NCBI GenBank assembly: GCA_002480345.1
Contig: DLBY01000090.1
Coordinates: 1 to 43,989, forward strand
DNA from: Phycisphaerales bacterium UBA7812
Lineage (GTDB): Bacteria > Planctomycetota > Phycisphaerae > Phycisphaerales > UBA1924
Length of the DNA: 43,989 nt
Reading direction: 5' to 3'
Both the position numbers and the translations under genes were made by a program. Of this stretch, positions 32,060-40,159 are shown piece by piece. Within the stretch, counting starts at the first letter, position 1. Every line of letters starts with the position of its first letter. The notes below the pieces were generated by a model. That model was not told the DNA's origin, made no database searches, and saw only the letters and a list, made by a program, of their open reading frames with translations.

Positions 32060-33679
32060 ATGAACAGCCTCGATCAGATCACGAAGACCGCCCTGCTGGC
32101 CGCCCTCGCGGGCGCCGCCTCGGCGGGCCTGGGCCAGAACGCGCTCGTCTTCGACGCGCAGGGCGACGGGGTCACGGCGCAGTCGAGCACCGGGCACCTC
32201 ACCCGCCTGGGGATGAACCGCTGGCTCGACGAAGAGACCATCGCGACCAACCTCGACATCTACGAGAACCGCGAGGCGATCGCGGCGCTCGCGGAGTGGA
32301 TCGGGCCCGGGCCCGGCAACATCGCCCCCATCATGGCTGGCGACGCGAGCTGGCTCGACCGGATGCGTGAAGAGGCGTCGACGCAATTCGCCCAGAACGG
32401 CGGGCTCGACCTGCCCCCCGTGGTGCTGCTCGCGAACGATGCACGCCGCGTCACCAACCCGATCCATGACCAGGGCGGGCCCGACACCTTCGGGGACGCC
32501 CCGAGCAACGAGGTGCACCGCGTCAACAGGCTCTGGCCGACCGCGAGCGTGGACGGGCGGTTCGTCGCCCGCATCCCCTATTCGTTCGACGAGGACATGA
32601 TCGCGGCGTGGGTCGCGCGGGGCGATCCCGATCCCGATCCCGAGGATCAGAACGCGGTCGCGGGCGTCGCCAGCGCCCTCGCGACCATGCTCATCATCGA
32701 GCAGGTCGCGCCGGTGCAGTTCGTGGGCTTCAACCCCCAGGTCGATCCCGAGAACGGCTTCCTGCTGTTCACCAACCAGGGCGACGCGGATTTCGACCTC
32801 ACCACGGGCGTCGCCTCGAACCAGGTGTCCCGGATCGGACGCGCGAACACCGCCAACGAGGACGAAGAGCCCACCAACATCATCCACGAGACCTGGAGCA
32901 ATTTCCCCTCGATCGTCCGGTCGCTCGGATTCGTGCTCGGGCTCGACTGGGAGCAGCGTCACCCGGACCGCGATGTGTTCCTCGATGTCCAGCCGCAGAA
33001 CATCCCGCCGTTCGATTTCCCGCTGCCCGGTCCCTCGACCGACGGCAACGACGGTCCCGGCGTGACCGCGGTGGCGAGCCCCGATCCCGACCTCGCGGGC
33101 GCCCCCGCGGCGGGCCCGCTGCTCTTCGATGACCTGACGGTGCTGACGATCGAGGTCGAGACGCCCGGGTGCAGCTTCGACCTCGACTCGATCATGCTGC
33201 TCCGCCCCTTCGCGCTGGGCGGCGCCGCGACTTACTTCATCCGCGATCCGTACCGCTACACCGACCTCGACGGAGACAATGTCGTTGATACCACCCCGTT
33301 CGGGCCCGACGACCGCATGGTCAACCAGCCCCCGGCGGTCTTCTTCAGCACCTGCGACCTCGCCGCGATTGACGAGATGTATTCCGTCGAGTTCCGCTGG
33401 TACTACGGGCTCAACCCCAACTGCCCCCACGATGTGAACAACGACGGGATCCAGGGCGGCGACGACCTCCAGGCGTTCGTCGATCTCTGGGAAGCCCGCG
33501 ACCCCTCCGCGGACCTCGTCCCGCCTTTCGGGTTCATCGACCTACTCGACCTGCAGGCCTTCAGCTTGGGCGATGACGAGAACAACATCGATGTCTTCAC
33601 GCCCGGCTTCTGCAACATCTTCGGCCCCCCCGGCCCCGGCTTCCGCCCCGACGGCGGCAATGTCTTCCCGCCCGGCTGA
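32060..33679 (+). CDS. Secreted astacin-fold pseudopeptidase with dockerin-like C-terminus
   Basis: The 539-residue product has an AGGA ribosome binding site before ATG 32060 and a signal peptide (TALLAALAGAASAGLG). The astacin-like domain starts in the canonical way: NRLWPTASVDGRFVARIPYS, matching 'xWPxGxIPYxI' of astacins. The active-site helix at 287-305 reads RSLGFVLGLDWEQRHPDRD against the astacin HELGHALGFWHEQSRPDRD. The three His and the Glu are replaced (Arg287, Ser288, Phe291, Trp297), but Leu, Gly and EQ..PDRD are retained. The Met-turn FDLDSIMLLRPFAL (Met379) and the terminal CDLAAIDEMYSVEF helix are also kept. A dockerin-like pair, HDVNNDGIQGGDDLQAFVDL and ADLVPPFGFIDLLDLQAF, follows, then a Gly/Pro-rich tail. 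It is probably exported and catalytically inert. It lies 100 bp after the first astacin-fold gene and ends before a strong terminator. Confidence 0.88.
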   Translation: MNSLDQITKTALLAALAGAASAGLGQNALVFDAQGDGVTAQSSTGHLTRLGMNRWLDEETIATNLDIYENREAIAALAEWIGPGPGNIAPIMAGDASWLDRMREEASTQFAQNGGLDLPPVVLLANDARRVTNPIHDQGGPDTFGDAPSNEVHRVNRLWPTASVDGRFVARIPYSFDEDMIAAWVARGDPDPDPEDQNAVAGVASALATMLIIEQVAPVQFVGFNPQVDPENGFLLFTNQGDADFDLTTGVASNQVSRIGRANTANEDEEPTNIIHETWSNFPSIVRSLGFVLGLDWEQRHPDRDVFLDVQPQNIPPFDFPLPGPSTDGNDGPGVTAVASPDPDLAGAPAAGPLLFDDLTVLTIEVETPGCSFDLDSIMLLRPFALGGAATYFIRDPYRYTDLDGDNVVDTTPFGPDDRMVNQPPAVFFSTCDLAAIDEMYSVEFRWYYGLNPNCPHDVNNDGIQGGDDLQAFVDLWEARDPSADLVPPFGFIDLLDLQAFSLGDDENNIDVFTPGFCNIFGPPGPGFRPDGGNVFPPG

Positions 33680-33708
33680 TCCGCGAACACCACGAAGTCC
33701 CGTCCACC

Positions 33709-33738
33709 ACGCCCGCCCGCTCGGCGGGCGTTTTCTTT
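33709..33738 (+). terminator. Intrinsic terminator after the astacin-fold gene pair
   Basis: ACGCCCGCC and GGCGGGCGT form a 9-bp stem with a CGCTC loop, followed by TTTCTTT. It lies 30 bp after the stop at 33679 and separates this unit from the convergent proline-catabolism gene. Confidence 0.95.
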
Positions 33739-33796
33739 GCGCGCACCAAACCCTCCCCGGGGATCGGCCCCCGCGAAGGCGAACAGCCGATGCGAC

Positions 33797-36700
33797 TCAG
33801 AGCTCGGGCGCGAACCCGCTCCGCAGCGTGTTCTCGCAGCAGGCGCGGGGGTCGGTGAAGTGCATGAGGTAGTCCTTGCCGCCCGCCTTGGTGCCGATGC
33901 CGCTCATGCCCGCGCCGCCGAAGGGCTGGCGGGCGACGACCGCCCCGGTGCACTTCTGGTTGATGTAGAGGTTCCCGACGCGGAAATCCTGCTTCGCGAT
34001 CTCGATGTGCGCGGGCTTGCGGGTGAACACGCCCCCGGTGAGCTTGTAGGGGCTGCTGTTCGCGATCTCGAGCGCTTCCTCGAACGAGCGGGCGTGGAAG
34101 ACCCCCAGAACGGGCCCGAAGATCTCCTCGCTGCCGATCACATGGTTCATGGTCACGCCGCTGAAGATGTGGGGCGCGACATAGTGCCGCCCGGTCTTCT
34201 CCTCGAGCCCCTCGGGGATCTCCATCTCGAGCTCGAGCGTCGCTTCGCGCTTGCCCTGTTCGATGTACTGCTCGATCGCGTGCTTCGCGGCCGCGTCGAT
34301 GACGGGGCCCACATCCGTCCCGGGGTGGGTCGGATCCCCGATGATGAGCGAGCGGGTGGACTCGATGAGCCGCTCCATGAAGAGCTTGGTCGCGTCGCCC
34401 GATGGGCCCTCGGGATCGACGACGATGCACCGGCTGCAGGCGCTGCACTTCTGCCCCTGGAACCCGAACGCGGAATACCGCACGCCCAGCACCGCCTCGT
34501 CGAGGTCGGCGGACGAGTCGATGATGACCGCGTTCTTGCCGCCCATCTCGCAGACGACCTTCTTGACATTCGCCTGACCGGGTCGGGTCTGCCCCGAGGC
34601 GGCGATGATGTCGAGCCCGACCGCCTTCGAGCCCGTGAAGGCGACCATGCAGACGCGCGGATCGCGGACGAGCTGGGCGCCGACGGTCTCGCCTCGCGCG
34701 TGGCAATAGTGCAGCACTTCTCGAGGCACCCCGGCGCTCCAGAGGATGTCGCAGACCGCCTTCGCGATGCCGGGCGTCTGCTCCGCGGGCTTGGCGATCA
34801 CCGCGTTCCCGCAGACGAGCGCCGCGGTGACCATGCCGGTGAAGATCGCCCCCGGGAAGTTCCACGGGCTGATGACGACCGCGACGCCCTTGGGCTGGTA
34901 CCACTGCTCATCGAGTTCCCCGATGAAGCGCCCGAGCCGCTCGCGGACGAACATCGGCGCCGCGCAGCGGGCGTAGTACTCGCAGAAGTCGATCGCCTCG
35001 CAAATGTCCGCGTCCGCTTCCGCCCAGGTCTTGCCCGCCTCCTTGACCATCACGCCCGCGAGCTCGTCGCGACGCTGGCGCATCAGGCCCGCGGCGCGGA
35101 CGATGATGTTGCAACGCTCCACGGCGTCGGTATCGCGCCAGGACGGGAACGCCTCGCGGGCGGTCCCCACCATCTGCTCGGCGGTCTCCACCCCCACCAT
35201 CGAGCCCGCGTCGGGCACGCTGCACCCGCGGACCGCCTCGCCGAACGCGCGGTGCTGGGCCCGGTCCGCGAAGTTGCGGGGGGGCTCGTTCACGAACGCC
35301 TTGCCGTCGCCCACCCCCGGGAAGGCGGGGCTGAGCTTGTGACGCTCCGCCGCGATCTCGTAGAGATCGGGTTTCGGGCCCGTCTTGCCCGCGTCCCCCG
35401 TCCCGTTCGCGGTCCCGCTCTCGGTCGCGGCCTTGGGCGCGGGGGGCGCGAGCAGCACGCCCGTGTCCTTCTCGTCGAGCACGCTCGCCTTGAGCCACGA
35501 CTCGTTGCTCGTGTTCTCCAGCAGGCGGCGCACGAGGTAGGCCATCCCCGGGATCATCTCGCCCACCGGCACATACTCGCGGATGCGCAGGCCCATCTCC
35601 GCCGCGGCGTGCTTGAGCTGGTCGGCCATCCCGTGCAGCATCTGCAGCTCGATCGCCTCGCGGGGGATGTCGCGTTTCTCCGCGGCCGCGAGGGCCGCGG
35701 CGATGGAGCGGGCGTTGTGCGACCCGAGCGCGAGCTTGACCCCGCCCTCGCCCGGCTTGCGCGGGGTGGAGTCCAGGAAGATCTCCGCCATCCGCTCGAA
35801 GCAGCGATCGGTCATCCACTTTTCGGGCCAGACCGGGCAGGGCCAGCCCATCTGCTCGGCGTGGATCGTCTCGTAGTCCCAGTACGCGCCCTTGACCAGG
35901 CGGACGGTGAGCACGCGTCCGGTGCGCTTGGTCCATTCGACGACGCGCTTCGCGTCCTCCTCCCCGCTCTTGAGATAGGCCTGCATCGCGAGGCCCGCCT
36001 CGAAGTCGACCTCTTCGCACGCCCGGAACCACAGGTCGAAGGTCAGGTCCTTGAAGTCCGCCTGCTCGGTGTCCATGTTGATCAGGACGCCCCGCTCCTT
36101 CGCGGCCTCGAGGATCGGGATCAACCGCCCCAGCGCGTCGTCGATCGCGCCCGCGGGGTCGATCGGGTCGTACTTCGCGCTCAGCGAGGAGATCTTGATC
36201 GAGACATTGGTGCGCGGGACGACCCCGAGGTGGTCGCGCTCGAGGACGGGGTTCTCGGGCCACCCCGCGACACGCTCGGGGAGGTTGTGCACGAGGTCGA
36301 GGTACTTGTCCTTGTACGAGTCCGCCTCCGCGTCGGAGACGCACGCCTCGCCCAGCAGGTCCACGCTGAACGCGATGCCCTGGTCCCAGAGCTTCTTGAG
36401 CCCGGGCAGGGCGCTCTCCGCATCGGTGCCCGCGATGAACTTCTGCCCCATGCCCTCGATCTGTCCCGCGATGGTCTTGGTCGTCAGGCCCTTGGCCATC
36501 CCGCCCATCTTCAGGCCCACATCCATCCCGGCGGGCAGCTTCACGCCCGGCTGGGTGAGGTAGTCCATCAGGTGCTCGTGCACCATCTCGGGGGTCGTGA
36601 GCACGGGGAAGGTATCCACGAACCGGAAGAGCTGGACCTTGAAGTTCTCGTCCTTCATCGTCCAGTCCATCATCTTGTCGCTGTAGAACTTCGCGCTCAG

Positions 36701-36844
36701 CAGGCCGGCCTTGTGCGCACGCGCGTGCTCAAGGATCTCTTCGCCGATCGCGCGGATGCGCGGCTCGAGTTCCCCGGAGACCGCGACCGGCACGGGGGCC
36801 TGCGAGCGAGACGATGCCTTCGAACGGGACGAGAAGAGTTTCAT
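33797..36844 (-). CDS. putA: Bifunctional proline dehydrogenase / L-glutamate-gamma-semialdehyde dehydrogenase (PutA-like)
   Basis: The enzyme oxidises proline to P5C with FAD and then to glutamate with NAD+. The product has 1015 residues. The N-terminal PRODH barrel (about 30-480) includes FSVDLLGEACVSD, SIKISSLSAKYDPIDP, LINMDTEQADFKDLTFDL, VRLVKGAYWDYE and LGSHNARSIAAAL. The flavin- and proline-binding Arg segment is YVPVGEMIPGMAYLVRRLLE. The ALDH domain (about 520-1010) shows VISPWNFPGAIFTG, ITKPAEQ-like AVIAKPAEQTP and VAFTGSKAVG. Its general-base Glu is in CEMGGKNAVI and its nucleophilic Cys in FQGQKCSACSRC. There is no N-terminal DNA-binding domain of the trifunctional PutA type. The length matches the short fused PutA/RocA class. 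It is monocistronic and divergent from ribF with about 155 bp between starts. Confidence 0.96.
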   Translation of the reverse strand: MKLFSSRSKASSRSQAPVPVAVSGELEPRIRAIGEEILEHARAHKAGLLSAKFYSDKMMDWTMKDENFKVQLFRFVDTFPVLTTPEMVHEHLMDYLTQPGVKLPAGMDVGLKMGGMAKGLTTKTIAGQIEGMGQKFIAGTDAESALPGLKKLWDQGIAFSVDLLGEACVSDAEADSYKDKYLDLVHNLPERVAGWPENPVLERDHLGVVPRTNVSIKISSLSAKYDPIDPAGAIDDALGRLIPILEAAKERGVLINMDTEQADFKDLTFDLWFRACEEVDFEAGLAMQAYLKSGEEDAKRVVEWTKRTGRVLTVRLVKGAYWDYETIHAEQMGWPCPVWPEKWMTDRCFERMAEIFLDSTPRKPGEGGVKLALGSHNARSIAAALAAAEKRDIPREAIELQMLHGMADQLKHAAAEMGLRIREYVPVGEMIPGMAYLVRRLLENTSNESWLKASVLDEKDTGVLLAPPAPKAATESGTANGTGDAGKTGPKPDLYEIAAERHKLSPAFPGVGDGKAFVNEPPRNFADRAQHRAFGEAVRGCSVPDAGSMVGVETAEQMVGTAREAFPSWRDTDAVERCNIIVRAAGLMRQRRDELAGVMVKEAGKTWAEADADICEAIDFCEYYARCAAPMFVRERLGRFIGELDEQWYQPKGVAVVISPWNFPGAIFTGMVTAALVCGNAVIAKPAEQTPGIAKAVCDILWSAGVPREVLHYCHARGETVGAQLVRDPRVCMVAFTGSKAVGLDIIAASGQTRPGQANVKKVVCEMGGKNAVIIDSSADLDEAVLGVRYSAFGFQGQKCSACSRCIVVDPEGPSGDATKLFMERLIESTRSLIIGDPTHPGTDVGPVIDAAAKHAIEQYIEQGKREATLELEMEIPEGLEEKTGRHYVAPHIFSGVTMNHVIGSEEIFGPVLGVFHARSFEEALEIANSSPYKLTGGVFTRKPAHIEIAKQDFRVGNLYINQKCTGAVVARQPFGGAGMSGIGTKAGGKDYLMHFTDPRACCENTLRSGFAPEL

Positions 36845-36999
36845 GGGATGCTCTCAGACAGCGGTGTGAAGACGCCCTCGCGGGCTCGGGATCGAACGCG
36901 GCCGGGGTGCGCCGTCGTCGGCCTCCTCCGGTGTGGCATCATAGATGGGGGACCCCCCCTCCAAGCAAATCCCGCCCCGCTCGGCTAGTGTCCCCCCGG

Positions 37000-37977
37000 A
37001 TGGGCGGAACCGTCGTCACCATCGGGAATTTCGATGGCGTGCACCGGGGGCACGCGGCGCTCATCGAGCGCGCCCGCGCGATCGCCGACCAGGACGGAAC
37101 AGGGCGAGTCGTCGCGCTCGCCTTCGACCCCCACCCCAGATCGGTCCTCAGACCCGGGAGCGAGCCCGCGCGGCTCACCATCTTCGAGCAGCGTGCGGCC
37201 CTGCTGCGGGGCACGGGCGCCGACGAGGTCCGGCGTCTCGACCCCGGGACCGACCTGCTGAGCATGAGCCCCGAGACCTTCCTGGGGCATGTCCGCGCGT
37301 CGTTCTCGCCCGTGGCGCTGGTCGAGGGGGCGGATTTCCATTTCGGGAAGGGACGCTCGGGGCACATCGCGGAACTGAAGACGCTCGGCGCCCGCCTCGG
37401 GTTCGCGGTCGAGATCGTCGAGCCCGTCGAGGTGGTGCTGGGCGACGACTCGATCGTCACCGCGTCGAGCAGCATCACCCGATGGCTGCTGGCGCACGGG
37501 CGTGTCCGCGACGCACGGACGGTGCTGGGCCGCCCATACGAACTCACCGGGGAGGTGGGCCCGGGCGATCGTCGGGGACGCACCCTCGGGTTCCCCACCG
37601 CGAATGTGCGCCCGACGCAGGTCGCGCCCGACGGGGGCGTCTACGCCTGCGTCGCCGTCCTCCCGGACGGATCGGAGCACCCCGCGGCGGTGCATGTGGG
37701 CCCGCGACCGACCTTCGACACCGAGCCCCGCGTCGAGGCGCACATCCTGGGATTGCCGACGAGCTACGGCAGCGGAGGCGGCGGCGAGCCGGACTGGTCG
37801 CCTATCGCGGGCCTCCCCGAGAACGGATGGCGGATCGGGCTCCGGTTCGTGAGCAGGCTGCGCGACCCCATCGCGTTCGCCTCGCTCGATCGGCTGCGGG
37901 ACCAGTTGGCACGCGATTGTGCGCTCGCGATGGAACGGTTGATGTGCGCGGCTCCGGCCGAGGAGATCGGGAGATGA
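37000..37977 (+). CDS. ribF: Bifunctional riboflavin kinase / FAD synthetase
   Basis: RibF makes FMN from riboflavin and then FAD. The 325-residue product has the nucleotidyltransferase domain first: TIGNFDGVHRGHAALIERA, ALAFDPHP, VEGADFHFGKGRSG, and the SSSITRWLL segment with its conserved Arg. The riboflavin kinase domain follows: GRPYELTGEVGPGDRRGRTL, GFPTANV (Thr/Asn for Mg-ATP), GGVYACVAV, and a C-terminal helix with RLRDPIAF. An in-frame GTG at 36988 is an alternative start. The stop overlaps the start of the next gene as ATGA, so translation is coupled to the DHH-family phosphoesterase. Confidence 0.96.
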   Translation: MGGTVVTIGNFDGVHRGHAALIERARAIADQDGTGRVVALAFDPHPRSVLRPGSEPARLTIFEQRAALLRGTGADEVRRLDPGTDLLSMSPETFLGHVRASFSPVALVEGADFHFGKGRSGHIAELKTLGARLGFAVEIVEPVEVVLGDDSIVTASSSITRWLLAHGRVRDARTVLGRPYELTGEVGPGDRRGRTLGFPTANVRPTQVAPDGGVYACVAVLPDGSEHPAAVHVGPRPTFDTEPRVEAHILGLPTSYGSGGGGEPDWSPIAGLPENGWRIGLRFVSRLRDPIAFASLDRLRDQLARDCALAMERLMCAAPAEEIGR

Positions 37978-39068
37978 CGGAAACAGCATCGGTCTGGGAG
38001 TCGAGCGCGACCGCGGCGGAGATCGCGGCGTGGCTCAAGCCCAAGCGTTCAGTGGTGGTCGTGACGCACGGGAAGCCCGACGGTGACGCATTAGGCTCGT
38101 CGCTCGCGCTCGTGCGCGCGCTCAACATCGCGGCGGGCGGGTCCGCGGCGGGGTTCAGCGGGGTCGCGAGCCGGGCCGAGGCGTGGTACGCGGGCCCCAT
38201 GCCGGGCTGGTGGAAGGCGGTGGCGTTGGACTCCAAGTGCCGTCACTTCGATGAGCACCACGCCCCCCCTTCCTCGGTCGAGCCCGACGCGGTGGTGATC
38301 GTGGACACCGGGTCGTGGAGCCAGCTGCTGGACTACCGGCCCTGGATCGACCACCAGCACGAGCGGACCGCGCTGGTCGATCACCATCTCAGCGGGAACG
38401 CGGAGGTCAGCCCGAGGCGACTGATCGAGACGACCGCGGCGGCGGCGTGCGAGATCATGGCGGGCCTGTGCGGCCGCCTGCTGGGGGTGGGCTCGCCCGC
38501 GGATCTGCCCCGGGAGGTCGCGGAGCCCCTTTACCTGGGGCTCGCGACGGACACGGGCTGGTTCCGGCACTCGAATGTGACGCCCGCGGTGATGCGGCTC
38601 GCGGCGGACCTGCTGGAAGCGGGCGTCGATCACGAGCGGCTGATCGAGACGGTGGAGTTCCGCGACCGCCCGGGTCGCCTGCGCCTGCTCAGCCGGGCGC
38701 TGGGGTCGCTCGAGCTGCTCGACGACGACCGGATCGCGGTGATGGCGCTGGGGGAGAAGGACTTCGAGAAGGCGGGCGCGCACCCGGGCGACAGCGGCGG
38801 GTTCCTCGACATCGTCAAGACCGTCGAGACGGTGCGCGTGGGCGTGCTGCTGACGGAGCTCAAGACGCCCGACGGGGTGGTGACCAAGATCAGCATGCGC
38901 AGCAAGGGCGGCGCGGGCTTCGTGGATGTGAATGTCGTGGCGCAGAGCCTCGGGGGCGGGGGGCACGCGCAGGCCGCGGGCGCGCGCATGGTCGGCGTGC
39001 GACTCGCCGACGCGAAAGCAACAGTGGTGAATGCGCTGCAGGCGGCGCTGGACGGAGCGGACGCGTGA
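37974..39068 (+). CDS. nrnA: DHH/DHHA1 phosphoesterase (oligoribonuclease / pAp phosphatase, NrnA-like)
   Basis: The 364-residue product has the DHH motif set: VVVTHGKPDGDALGSSLAL (motif I), VVIVDTGSWSQ (motif II Asp), TALVDHHLSG (the DHH signature) and LGLATDTGWFRHSN (motif IV). A DHHA1 substrate-binding domain follows, ending FVDVNVVAQSLGGGGHAQAAG. Members of this family degrade short RNA (nanoRNA) and 3'-phosphoadenosine 5'-phosphate, using Mn2+ in the cytoplasm. It overlaps ribF by 4 bp upstream and the methyltransferase gene by 4 bp downstream (GTGA), so the three genes form a tight operon. It is slightly longer than the usual 310-330 residues because of an insert around residues 60-100. 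Confidence 0.93.
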   Translation: MTETASVWESSATAAEIAAWLKPKRSVVVVTHGKPDGDALGSSLALVRALNIAAGGSAAGFSGVASRAEAWYAGPMPGWWKAVALDSKCRHFDEHHAPPSSVEPDAVVIVDTGSWSQLLDYRPWIDHQHERTALVDHHLSGNAEVSPRRLIETTAAAACEIMAGLCGRLLGVGSPADLPREVAEPLYLGLATDTGWFRHSNVTPAVMRLAADLLEAGVDHERLIETVEFRDRPGRLRLLSRALGSLELLDDDRIAVMALGEKDFEKAGAHPGDSGGFLDIVKTVETVRVGVLLTELKTPDGVVTKISMRSKGGAGFVDVNVVAQSLGGGGHAQAAGARMVGVRLADAKATVVNALQAALDGADA

Positions 39069-40042
39069 GCGGGGATGACTGGGAACTCGGCGCATCGGGC
39101 CCCCGGCGCGGCAAGCCGCGAGGGGGCAAGGCGGGCGGGCCGGGCGGGAAGCCTCCGCGGGGCCCGAAACCCGGGGGCGGGCGACCGTCCGACGGACCGG
39201 GTGATCGGGCGGGTCCGCGGGGCGGGCCTCGCGTGCGACCGGGCAAGCGTCCGCCCCTGCGGGTGATGACGACGACGCTGTGGGAGTATCCGAGCCAGCA
39301 CTACGACAGCCAGGGCAAGACGACGAAGGGGAAGCCCGTCGGGATGTCGTCGTCGACCATGCAGGGGGACAAGGACTACATCGGCGCGACACCCTCGTGG
39401 GTGATCTGGCAGCTGCTCCAGCGCTACACGCGTGAGGGCGATGTCGTCATGGACCCGATGGTGGGCAGCGGGACGACGATCGATGTGTGCCTAGACCTGG
39501 GGCGCGAGCCCATCGGGTTCGACCTCGCGCCGTCGCGCGACGACATCCGGAAGGGCGACGCGCGGGAGATCGACCTGGACAGCGAGTCGGTCGACTTTGT
39601 CTTTCTCGACCCGCCCTACTCGACCCACATCGACTACAGCGACGACCCCCGCTGCATCGGGAAGCTCGACGCGGGGGAGGGCGGGACGGGCCGGGACAAG
39701 CGCCGCGCCGACGAGCCCCCCGAGATGATCGGCCAGGCGTACTACGAGGCGATGGAGGAGGTCATCGCGGAGTGCCACCGGGTGATGCGGAACCGGCGCT
39801 ACCTGGGGCTGTATGTCAGCGACTCGTTCAAGAAACAGAAGGGCGTGAAGGGCGGGCTGTTCATGCCGATCGGCTTCGAGCTCTTCTCGATCATGCGGGA
39901 CTACTTCAAGCCCGTGGACATCATCGCGGTGGTGCGCCACAACGCGAAGCTGCGCCGGGGCAACTGGCACAAGGCGGCGGAGGAGCAGAACTTCTTCCTG
40001 CGCGGGTTCAACTACCTGTTCATCATGAAGAAGGAAGAATGA
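39065..40042 (+). CDS. DNA (or nucleic acid) methyltransferase with Gly/Arg/Pro-rich N-terminal tail
   Basis: The 325-residue product starts at GTG 39065, overlapping the nrnA stop (GTGA), with GGAG 8 bases upstream. Residues about 10-65 are a low-complexity Gly/Lys/Arg/Pro tail. The catalytic part shows GDVVMDPMVGSGTTIDVCLD (SAM-binding loop, 'DPFxGSGTT' type), GREPIGFDLAPSRDD (acidic residue for SAM ribose), and FVFLDPPYSTHIDYSDDP with the DPPY motif of N6-adenine/N4-cytosine amino-methyltransferases. The order SAM loop then DPPY is the reverse of many beta-class orphan enzymes. No restriction endonuclease gene is adjacent. The position in a housekeeping operon with ribF and nrnA argues against a mobile restriction system. 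The target, DNA or RNA, and its sequence are unknown. Confidence 0.88.
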   Translation: MSGDDWELGASGPRRGKPRGGKAGGPGGKPPRGPKPGGGRPSDGPGDRAGPRGGPRVRPGKRPPLRVMTTTLWEYPSQHYDSQGKTTKGKPVGMSSSTMQGDKDYIGATPSWVIWQLLQRYTREGDVVMDPMVGSGTTIDVCLDLGREPIGFDLAPSRDDIRKGDAREIDLDSESVDFVFLDPPYSTHIDYSDDPRCIGKLDAGEGGTGRDKRRADEPPEMIGQAYYEAMEEVIAECHRVMRNRRYLGLYVSDSFKKQKGVKGGLFMPIGFELFSIMRDYFKPVDIIAVVRHNAKLRRGNWHKAAEEQNFFLRGFNYLFIMKKEE

Positions 40043-40159
40043 CCGGCGCGCTTCTTTCCAGAATGATCGAAAATCCCGGAGTCCTGACGCAACCCCCCGG
40101 GGTGTGAGCCGGTACCACTCGATCGACGATCGTGGGGTGTGCTCGCAAAGGGGAAGGTG

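Noticed and set aside
36950..36965. GGGGGACCCCCC palindrome between putA and ribF
   Set aside because: Short and low complexity, with no T-tract; likely a homopolymer coincidence.
39065..40042. The methyltransferase as the cause of the ACGT depletion
   Set aside because: DPPY enzymes methylate the exocyclic N of A or C. Deamination decay needs 5-methylcytosine, and nothing in the sequence indicates ACGT specificity. A link is possible only through selection by a restriction partner, which is not seen here.
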